Notes under the pieces: model-generated
Database searches by the model: none
Told to the model about the DNA's origin: nothing
What the model saw: only the letters and a program-made list of their open reading frames with translations
From: Gemmatimonadota bacterium
GTDB lineage: Bacteria; Gemmatimonadota; Gemmatimonadetes; Palauibacterales; Palauibacteraceae
Direction of reading: 5' to 3'
Length of the DNA stretch: 64,000 bases
Assembly: GCA_022820995.1 (NCBI GenBank)
Contig: JAJEEM010000045.1
Span: 1 to 64,000, forward strand
Shown: positions 57,847 through 64,000 of the stretch, piece by piece
Layout: the number at the start of each line of letters is the position of its first letter
How positions within the stretch are numbered: the stretch's first letter is position 1
Made by a program: the position numbers and the translations under genes

Positions 57847-58280
57847 TCCGGTCCCGGGGCCTGCCGGCGATCGTGCTGGCCGCCGCTGCGGCGTGCGGAG
57901 GCTCCCCGCCCGAACCTCGCGTCAAGGTGTCCTGTTCGGACCTGTATACCATCAGGCCGAGCTTTGCCAGCAGATACGGCACGGTCGACCTAATACGTGG
58001 CCACCGGACCTGGATACGCGTAGTTCTGCTCGATCTGCCGCGGGAGAGATACACACACTGTCCGGTCATGACGCTCGACGGGTTCCGCTGGACCATCGCT
58101 GACCCGGCCGTGGCGCGGATCGTCCGCGAGCGGGCCGAGTCTGCGACTGTGGAGATCGAGGCTGTCGAATACGGCCAAACCGAGTTGCGGGCGTACTACG
58201 GGAACTACCGCGACTTCTGGAAGCCGTTCCGAATCGGCGTGGTCGGCATTCCCCACTCCGACGAGCGAGAGACGAGATGA
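57843..58280 (+). CDS. Small lipoprotein with Ig-like (Big_2-type) segment
   Basis: 145 aa from GTG 57843, chosen because it overlaps the DUF1080 stop by 4 nt and gives an immediate signal and lipobox AAAAC (Cys18). The mature part has strands typical of bacterial Ig domains (WTIADPAVARIVRERAES; VEIEAVEYGQTELRAYYG). No enzyme motif. Its stop overlaps the next start (ATGA), so it is an internal operon gene; local sequence is slightly AT-richer. Function unknown. Confidence 0.65.
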   Translation: MIRSRGLPAIVLAAAAACGGSPPEPRVKVSCSDLYTIRPSFASRYGTVDLIRGHRTWIRVVLLDLPRERYTHCPVMTLDGFRWTIADPAVARIVRERAESATVEIEAVEYGQTELRAYYGNYRDFWKPFRIGVVGIPHSDERETR

Positions 58281-59671
58281 GACTTCTTTGCGCTGTGTTG
58301 GTGACTCTGCTGGCGGCTTGCGGGGGCGACACCGGGGGCGGATCCGCTCTGCCGGCGAGCGAGGACCGGCCGCTCGTGGCCGACTTCGAGGAGGTGTTCC
58401 GGATCGGCGGGATCGCGGCGGAGGGGTGGGACGCGTTCACGGAGATCGTGAACATGGACTTCGATGCGGACGGCCGGCTCTACATCCGCGACGAAGCCGG
58501 GTCCTCCACCCGCATCGTGATCGTGGACGGGGCGGGAGGCCTGGTGGCGGAGTTCGGGCGCATGGGCGATGGCCCGGGCGAGCTTCGCGACGTGGGGCAC
58601 ATGGTGGCCCGGCCCGGGGGAGGAGCCGTCATCGTCGACAATGGTCATCGCGCCTACCTCCTGTTCGGCCCCGGTGGGTCGTTCGAGCGCGCGATCCCCT
58701 TCGCGATCAAGGGCGCCTCCGAAACCGCTTCGGCGGAAGCCGTGCGCTCCGCCCGGCAAGGGGAAACACTCTTCCTGACCCGAAGTCCGGACGCCCGCAT
58801 CAGCGGTGGGGAAATGTCCGTGGAGACCGGTGACCGCACCATCTACCGCATGTCGTTCGCCGAGGCGGGGGAGGCCGCCGCGGTGCCGTTCGCGGCAGGG
58901 TGGGAGGCGCTCCCGGAGCGGCAGTTCACGATGGAATCGGCGGATCCGTCGGACATGTTCGATGCGCTCGGCGATGCATTTACGTACTTCGTGCCCTCCC
59001 TCCTGTTCGACGTCCTCCCCGGCGGCGGCGTGGCGTATTCGGATTCCTCGGCCTACGCGGTCAAGATCCAGCCGGCCTCCGGTGATCCGGTCCGTGTCGT
59101 GGGCCGCCCCCTCCACCCGGAGCCTGTTACGGAGTCGCTGCGGGAGCGCACCCGGGCCCGGATGACGGAAGCCTTCGAGTCTTCGGTCACGGGACAGGTG
59201 AACGGCCAGTCGACGGACGATCTTCCGCCGGCCGTTCGCGCCCAGGTGGCGGCCATGATGGAGGAGATGGTGGCGGGCATGCGCGACGCGGTAGCAAATG
59301 CGGATTTCATGCCGGAAGTGCCCCTCGTGCGGGACCTTCGGACGACCTGGGAGGGGACGATCTGGGTCCAGCGCTGGGGGAGCGATCCGATGGCGCAGAT
59401 CGATGCGCAGGCCGCACTCGCGGCCGGAGCCCCGGAGGGGGATGAGGTCGCCGCCGGCTGGATCGACGTCCTCTCTCCGGAGGGCGAGTACATGGGCACG
59501 TTGTCGCTGGAGGACACGCCCATGCCCGCTGCGTTCGGGCCCGGCGGCCTCGTCGCCTTCGTCGAGACGGACGAATTCGATGTGCCGACGATCATCCTGA
59601 AGCGGCTCCCGGCGACCGTCCGCCTGGAGTCGGGCTCGCCGACCGGGGGTGCCGAGGGCGGCGGTCGTTAG
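58277..59671 (+). CDS. Six-bladed beta-propeller lipoprotein
   Basis: 464 aa with lipobox LLAAC (Cys15). Blade repeats: VNMDFDADGRLYIRDEAGS, VAEFGRMGDGPGELRDVGHM, PGGGAVIVDNGHRAYLLFG, FDVLPGGGVAYSDSSAYAV and WIDVLSPEGEYMGTL. The GxGPGE(L/F) element is characteristic of 6-bladed NHL-like lipoproteins. An inserted helical region (about 300-350, rich in Glu/Arg/Met/Ala) interrupts the propeller. Probably ligand binding or signalling; no active site seen. It precedes a likely separate promoter at 59680. Confidence 0.78.
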   Translation: MRLLCAVLVTLLAACGGDTGGGSALPASEDRPLVADFEEVFRIGGIAAEGWDAFTEIVNMDFDADGRLYIRDEAGSSTRIVIVDGAGGLVAEFGRMGDGPGELRDVGHMVARPGGGAVIVDNGHRAYLLFGPGGSFERAIPFAIKGASETASAEAVRSARQGETLFLTRSPDARISGGEMSVETGDRTIYRMSFAEAGEAAAVPFAAGWEALPERQFTMESADPSDMFDALGDAFTYFVPSLLFDVLPGGGVAYSDSSAYAVKIQPASGDPVRVVGRPLHPEPVTESLRERTRARMTEAFESSVTGQVNGQSTDDLPPAVRAQVAAMMEEMVAGMRDAVANADFMPEVPLVRDLRTTWEGTIWVQRWGSDPMAQIDAQAALAAGAPEGDEVAAGWIDVLSPEGEYMGTLSLEDTPMPAAFGPGGLVAFVETDEFDVPTIILKRLPATVRLESGSPTGGAEGGGR

Positions 59672-59679
59672 CGTGGCGA

Positions 59680-59709
59680 TTGACCCGGCCTTCGCCTGTC
59701 GCGTACCCT
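59680..59709 (+). promoter_or_regulatory. Candidate sigma-70 promoter before the cytochrome/monooxygenase gene
   Basis: TTGACC (59680-59685, 5 of 6 to consensus), an 18-bp spacer, then TACCCT (59704-59709, 3 of 6). It lies in the 72-bp gap before ATG 59744 and could give the gene its own transcript. The -10 is poor. Confidence 0.35.
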
Positions 59710-59743
59710 TTCCGGAGAGAGTCCTCCCGCAAGGAGCCATGTG

Positions 59744-61347
59744 ATGCCGCCCGATACGCGGATCCTGTCTTTCGCCGGAAGATCTTCCGTTCCGTTCGCC
59801 CTTCTGCTGCTCTCCGCGACGGGACTCGCGGCGCAGAACGGTGAGCCCGCCGCCACGGCCCGACATGTCGCGGCAGCCTCGACGGGCGACGCGCCCGCGG
59901 AGGTCACCTTCAGCCGCGACGTCGCGCCGATCCTGCAGCGGGCGTGCGTGCGCTGCCCCGGGACAACGGCGTCGCGCCGATGCCGCTCGTCACGTACGAA
60001 GACGTCCAGCCCTACGCGAGCATGATCGCCCGCCGGACCCAGATCCGGGACCGGGCCGGCGCCATGCCGCCGTGGTACATGGAGAAGGACATCGGCATCC
60101 AGCACTTCAAGGACGACATGTCGCTCGACGAGTGGGAGATCGAGGCGCTCGACGCCTGGCGGCGGGCCGGCGCCCCGGAGGGCGATCCCGCCGACCTGCC
60201 GCCGCCGCTCGAGTTCGACGACGACGTCCTGTGGTCGGCCGGCGAGCCGGACCTGATCGTCAAACTCCCCGAGGTGCTGGTGAAGGGCGACGCACCCGAC
60301 TGGTGGGGGGACATCGAGAGCGTCCCCACGGGTCTCACCGAGGACCGGTGGGTGAAGTCCGTCGAGATCCGCGAGGTGAACGACGTGCCCCAGCGGCGCG
60401 ACGGAGAACACGGCGGGCGGCACACGGTCGGCGGACGCTTCGTCGTCCACCACATGATCTGGAGCACGCGCGTCCTCGAGGGCCAGGAGACGGGTCCCGG
60501 CTCGCGGCGCGCGTCGTCGGACACGGGCTGGCCGGTGCACGAGGTCGGCCGCGAGCCGGACATCTTCGACGAGGAGGCGGGCCGGCTCCTGCGGGCGGGC
60601 TCCTCGGTGGTGTCGAACTCCGTCCACCTCCATTCCAACGGCCGCGATACGCGCGCCCACCTGGAGATCGGATTCCGCTTCCATCCGGAGGATTACGAGC
60701 CGAAGTACCGGCGGACCATCCTCGGACTCGGCAACGGGAGCGACATCGACATCCGGCCCGGCGTGGCGGGGCAGGAACTTCACGCCTACAAGGTGCTGGA
60801 CCAGCACACCAAGATCGTGACCTTCGAGCCGCACCTGCACGCGCCCGGCATGCGCATGTGCCTGGAGGCGATCTGGGGCTTCAACGTCGAGACGCTGAAC
60901 TGCGTCGGCTACGATCACAACTGGGTCCGCGGCTACACCTACGCGCAGGACCACCAGCCGCTCCTCCCGAAGGGGACGGTCCTCCACATCATCGGCTACA
61001 TGGACACGTCCGAGGCGAACCGGAACGTCCCGGACACGCGCAACTGGCAGGGCTCGGGGAACCGTTCGGTCGCGAACATGTTCATCGATCTCGGCATGCG
61101 CGTGGAGATGTCGGATGAGCAGTTCGTGGAGGAGATGGCGATGCGCCGGCACCGGCTCGCGCTCGGCCCCAACGACCACGTCGTCGGCTGCCCGCTCTGC
61201 ATGGTCATCCCCGCCAACGGCGACATGAGCTACTTCGCCGGCGCCGAGTGGCGGCAGTCCGATGCCGCTACCGAGGCCGAGTCCTCCGGCGAAGGCGAAT
61301 CGGGGTCCGGGGACCGCCGCGACCCCGGCGACCGCCGGGAACGGTAA
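59744..61347 (+). pseudogene. Frameshifted exported cytochrome c / copper type II monooxygenase-like gene
   Basis: AAGGAG precedes ATG 59744. The first frame gives a signal peptide and the cytochrome start (VTFSRDVAPILQRACVRC), then runs out at 60025. The family continues in another frame from about 59959 (RDNGVAPMPLVTYEDVQPYA; MPPWYMEKDIG) to the stop at 61347. One base is missing near 59957-59959: TGCCCCGGGAC where TGCCACCGGGAC would restore CVRCHRDNG, the haem motif CxxCH. The C-terminal half resembles copper type II ascorbate-dependent monooxygenase domains (HLHAPGMRMCLEAIWGF; YDHNWVRGYTY; LPKGTVLHIIGYMD). Either a decayed gene or a consensus error. Confidence 0.8.
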
Positions 61348-61349
61348 TC

Positions 61350-62360
61350 GTGGCCGAACCGGTTTCCATGCCCCGGGTCGCGCGGCCCGGGGCGCTGGCC
61401 GTGCCGCTTCTGGGGCTGATCCTCGCCGCGTCCGCGCTTCCCGCCGACTCCGCCGCCCAGACCTACGCCCGGGGGCAGAACGTGGCGCCGGCGTACGAGG
61501 GGTGGGAGCAGAACGAGGACGGGTCGTTCAACTTCCTCTTCGGCTACATGAACCGGAACTGGGTCGAGGAGATCGACGTCCCCGTGGGCGAGGACAATAC
61601 GTTCTCGCCGGGCCCCGCCGACCGCGGGCAGCCGACCCGTTTCCTCCCGCGCCGCAACCGCTTCGTGTTCAAGGTTCGCGTGCCCGCCGACTGGGGCGAC
61701 AGGGAACTCGTGTGGACGCTCACGAGCCACGGCGTCACCGAGAAGGCGTACGCCACCCTGCGGCCCGACTACATCGTGGACAACACGGTGATCATGTCGG
61801 AGACGGGCGCGCTCGGCGCGGGGTCCAGCAACGCCGAGATGCGGTCCAACGAGCCGCCCAGGATCACGCTCGAGGGGGAGCGCACGCGTGAGGCGATCGT
61901 CGGCCAGCCGGTGACGGTGAGCGTCATCGTGGAGGACGACGGCCTGCTGCGGGCGTTCCGCCAGGGCCCGCCGGATCCGCCCGAGACGGCGGAGGACTCC
62001 GCGCGCGTCGACTCGATCGCGAACGCCTTCCCCAGCTTCAGCAGCCGCCAGCTCAGGCCCCCGTCGCGCGTGACGGTGCAGAAGGTGAACGGCCTCTTCA
62101 TGTCGTGGTTCGTCTATCGCGGCGAGGGGGAAGTGACGTTCGACCCGCCGCAGGTGAAGGTGTGGGAGGACACGCGCACGGGCGCGAACTCGCCGTGGGC
62201 GCCGCTCTGGCGCCCCCCGGACCTGCCGGAAGATGGCCGCTGGACGGTGACGGCGACCTTCCTTCGGCCGGGGACCTACATCCTCCGCGGCCGCGCCGAC
62301 GACGGCGGCCTGTTCGCCGACGAGGAAATCACCATCGTGGTGCGCCCCGCCGCCAGCTGA
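61350..62360 (+). CDS. Secreted Ig-like beta protein, operon end
   Basis: 336 aa from GTG 61350, 2 bp after the preceding stop; ATG 61368 is an alternative. Signal peptide ends near ADSAAQ. The mature part starts YARGQNVAPAYEGWEQNEDG and FNFLFGYMNRNWVEEI, a motif seen in exported Acidobacteria/Gemmatimonadota proteins next to the copper-monooxygenase family. It ends with a strand set like a cadherin/Ig domain (GRWTVTATFLRPGTYILRG, then ADDGGLFADEEITIVV). No enzyme motif. Tight spacing suggests joint function with the frameshifted gene. Confidence 0.68.
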   Translation: MAEPVSMPRVARPGALAVPLLGLILAASALPADSAAQTYARGQNVAPAYEGWEQNEDGSFNFLFGYMNRNWVEEIDVPVGEDNTFSPGPADRGQPTRFLPRRNRFVFKVRVPADWGDRELVWTLTSHGVTEKAYATLRPDYIVDNTVIMSETGALGAGSSNAEMRSNEPPRITLEGERTREAIVGQPVTVSVIVEDDGLLRAFRQGPPDPPETAEDSARVDSIANAFPSFSSRQLRPPSRVTVQKVNGLFMSWFVYRGEGEVTFDPPQVKVWEDTRTGANSPWAPLWRPPDLPEDGRWTVTATFLRPGTYILRGRADDGGLFADEEITIVVRPAAS

Positions 62361-62380
62361 CCACGACCCGGAAAGGCTCG

Positions 62381-62617
62381 CTACCGCCGGCCGTACTCCA
62401 CGGCTTCGAGTGCCTGGAATACGTGGACGGCCGCGCAGACGATGAAGCACATGAGGTCGAGCGGCTCTCCATCCGCGAGCCAATGCGTGACCGCATACAC
62501 CAGCAGGACGGCGTTGGCCAGCGAAATGCCGGCGGCGCGGACCCGGCGCTGCGCGAGTTGGCCGAGGCCGGGAACGAGGAGGCTCGCGAACCCCGCGGCG
62601 GGCGCCTTCAGCATCAT
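62381..62617 (-). CDS. Small membrane protein
   Basis: 78 aa from ATG 62617, overlapping the metallo-beta-lactamase stop by 4 nt (62614 is an equally possible start). Starts MMLKAPAAGFASLLVPGLGQ, the Pro-Gly-x-Gly-Gln pattern found in TM2-like or DUF6677-like small membrane proteins, followed by a second hydrophobic segment (GISLANAVLLVYAVTHWL) and a third (LMCFIVCAAVHVFQAL). Function unknown; coupling to the hydrolase is by gene overlap only. Confidence 0.6.
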   Translation of the reverse strand: MMLKAPAAGFASLLVPGLGQLAQRRVRAAGISLANAVLLVYAVTHWLADGEPLDLMCFIVCAAVHVFQALEAVEYGRR

Positions 62618-63558
62618 GCGGCGGTGGCTCGCTTGCGCCAGTAGCGGGCGAGGCCCCACCACGAGTCGCCGGCGCCGAACGCGTCGACGTAGGTGTCCAC
62701 GGGCTCCGCCGGCATGCGCCCGCGCAGGTCTTCCTCGACCCACACCGCGAAGGTCCGGGCCCGGGCGGGGTCGGCGGACGTATCCGGGTCCGCCGGGTCC
62801 TCGTTACCCAGCGACTCGCGCACGGTGCGGGCCCAGCGCGCGAGTTCGTCGCGAAGTTCGGCGAAGTGCGCGGCCGGGTCCTCGACCGCTCCGAAGTGGG
62901 TCGGGATGATGCGGTCGGGATCCCACGCCATGACCCGCTCCATGCTCGCGTTCCAGGCTTCGACGTCGATGTCGGGCACCGGAGTGACCGGGATCACCCC
63001 TCCCGGCGGGATGCGGATGCCGCCGACATCGCCCACCCACGCCGTCCCCCCGTCCTCCTCGAAATAGGCGACGTGGTGCTTCGCGTGGCCGGGCGTGTAG
63101 GCGACGCGCAGCGCACGGTCGCCGAGTTGCAAGGCGTCCCCTTCGTCCACCTCGGTGACGGACTGCGCGGGCACCGGAAGGAACTCTCCCCACAGCGTCT
63201 CCATCCGCTCGCCGTAGATGCGGCCGGCGGAAGCGAGGAGACGCTCGGGCCGGATCATGTGGATCGCCCCCACGGGGTGCACGTAGACCCGCGCCTCGGG
63301 CACCCGATTCACGATCGTCCCGGCGGCCGTCGCGTGGTCGAGGTGGATGTGCGTGAGCAGGACCGCGCGCACGTCGGCGAGGCCGAATCCCGCTTCCCCG
63401 AGCCCGGCTTCCAGCGCCGGGAGGCAGGTCGTGGGCCCCGGGTCGACGAGCGCGACTCCATCCCCGGTTTCCAGCACACCGGTCCCGATGGCGAGATCGA
63501 AACCCTGGAACTTCAGATCGACGATGGAAGTCCGCGCGTCGAGCGTGTGGATCGTCAT
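62614..63558 (-). CDS. Metallo-beta-lactamase-fold hydrolase
   Basis: 314 aa from ATG 63558. The zinc motif LLTHIHLDHATAAG (His70, His72, Asp74, His75) and later ligands (YTPGHAKHHVAYF; WVGDVGGIRI; IIPTHFGAVED) define the MBL fold, closest in arrangement to glyoxalase II-like or lactonase-type enzymes. No signal peptide. The start overlaps the glyoxalase-like gene's stop by 4 nt, so an aldehyde or thioester detoxification pair is possible but not shown. C-terminal about 80 residues (ARWARTVRESLG onward) are helical and family-variable. Confidence 0.88.
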   Translation of the reverse strand: MTIHTLDARTSIVDLKFQGFDLAIGTGVLETGDGVALVDPGPTTCLPALEAGLGEAGFGLADVRAVLLTHIHLDHATAAGTIVNRVPEARVYVHPVGAIHMIRPERLLASAGRIYGERMETLWGEFLPVPAQSVTEVDEGDALQLGDRALRVAYTPGHAKHHVAYFEEDGGTAWVGDVGGIRIPPGGVIPVTPVPDIDVEAWNASMERVMAWDPDRIIPTHFGAVEDPAAHFAELRDELARWARTVRESLGNEDPADPDTSADPARARTFAVWVEEDLRGRMPAEPVDTYVDAFGAGDSWWGLARYWRKRATAA

Positions 63559-64000
63559 CCGTTCTCCTCGGGGCCGGCCGTGCCGGCCGGGTTGGGCGGA
63601 TCGGAGCCGGCGTCGGAGGGCCGCAGCTCGATCCAGAGACCGCCGGCGTTGCCGAGTACGATGTTGTCGGAGACGGACTCGGGCCCGCCGCGCACGGTCA
63701 GCGACACGACCGGGGCGGACTCCGGATCGGCCATCCAGAGGCGCGCGTCGACGACGTACACGGTGCCGTCCCGGATGCCGACGGCGCGCCCGTGCAGGTG
63801 TTCGGGGTGTCGCGACGGGCCGCAGTCGCGGGCCCCGAAGGCGAGCAGGAACCGAGTGAGGCGCTCCGGGTCTTCCACCATCACCCACACCGCCTCGAGT
63901 CCTCGGGCGCCGTTCGGGTGCGGCGCCGGGTCCGCCGGCGTCACGGTCTCGGGATCGGAAGACACGAAGAACACGGGGTGCAGGGGGTGGCCTCGGGGGA
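63555..64000 (-). CDS. Glyoxalase-like/VOC family protein (5' end outside the window)
   Basis: The frame is open to the window edge; in-frame residues before a possible GTG at 63974 (RGHPLHP, then VFFVSSDPE) look like coding sequence of glyoxalase-like domains, so the gene is partial. Visible parts are GLEAVWVMVEDPERLTRFLL, the second VOC half with VYVVDARLWMADPES and VSLTVRGGPESVSDNIVLGN. The C-terminus is Pro/Gly-rich. It overlaps the MBL gene by 4 nt. Metal ligands cannot be confirmed without the N-terminus. Confidence 0.65.
   Translation of the reverse strand, partial: PRGHPLHPVFFVSSDPETVTPADPAPHPNGARGLEAVWVMVEDPERLTRFLLAFGARDCGPSRHPEHLHGRAVGIRDGTVYVVDARLWMADPESAPVVSLTVRGGPESVSDNIVLGNAGGLWIELRPSDAGSDPPNPAGTAGPEENG

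Overview
The window is high-G+C bacterial chromosomal DNA. Genes are tightly packed with frequent 1-7 nt start/stop overlaps, Shine-Dalgarno sites are of the GGAGG type, and there is an unusually large set of exported lipoproteins, peptidases and beta-propellers. The gene content (PD40-propeller amidohydrolase, carboxypeptidase-regulatory TonB receptor, tricorn-type S41 protease, DUF6152, DUF6644, DUF1080 plus Gfo/Idh/MocA, copper-monooxygenase-like cytochrome) fits a Gemmatimonadota-like, possibly marine or host-associated heterotroph. That assignment is inference from family content; no 16S or phylogenetic marker lies in the window.

Layout. 1-5143: end of a SURF1 gene, then an acyl-CoA ligase, hotdog thioesterase and exported amidase in overlapping order, then a BsuPI-type lipoprotein. 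5215-9868 (minus): FAD amine oxidase and an exported propeller-amidohydrolase. 9972-30319 is an accessory region of visibly lower G+C in parts. It holds an RloA/RloB-like ATPase-TOPRIM pair, an FMN reductase, a remnant of a streptogramin-lyase-like gene, a three-TM protein with an EEP-fold nuclease, a DUF2235 hydrolase, and three tandem paralogous giant lipoproteins of about 1,630-1,655 aa (Ig-like domains, plant-type LRRs, C-terminal metzincin protease). 30590-32198: dUTPase, a 32-aa membrane peptide, a secreted IPT-like protein, tRNA-Leu(TAA) and a strong stem-loop. 32242-40824: TonB receptor, serine hydrolase, and a divergent exported tricorn-like protease. 40909-46837: propeller lipoproteins, a Cys-rich exported protein, and two related lipoproteins of unknown function, with an identical 52-bp palindromic repeat present twice. 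46849-47790: MazE-like antitoxin followed by HicA and HicB. 47941-54900: DUF6152 protein, M8-like zinc protease, monoheme cytochrome with two DUF6644 membrane proteins, alpha/beta hydrolase, M28 peptidase, cyclophilin. 55004-62360: a co-directional, overlapping operon of Gfo/Idh/MocA oxidoreductase, two-domain DUF1080 protein, small lipoprotein, propeller lipoprotein, a frameshifted cytochrome/copper-monooxygenase gene and a secreted Ig-like protein. 62381-64000 (minus): a small membrane protein, a metallo-beta-lactamase hydrolase and a glyoxalase-like gene running off the edge.

How it fits together. Most of the window points to periplasmic or surface breakdown of peptides and other organic matter: at least eight exported hydrolases or peptidases, a TonB receptor for uptake, and amide, amine and acyl-CoA catabolism inside. 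Conflict and defence functions sit in the 10-15 kb stretch (RloAB-like pair, TM plus EEP nuclease) and at 46.8-47.8 kb (toxin-antitoxin). The best candidate for an undescribed system is the LRR-metzincin triplet transcribed towards a DUF2235 hydrolase: the ends of the three genes look nearly identical, the LRR cores have diverged, and one core carries recent 144-bp tandem duplications, a pattern expected for surface recognition proteins under diversification.
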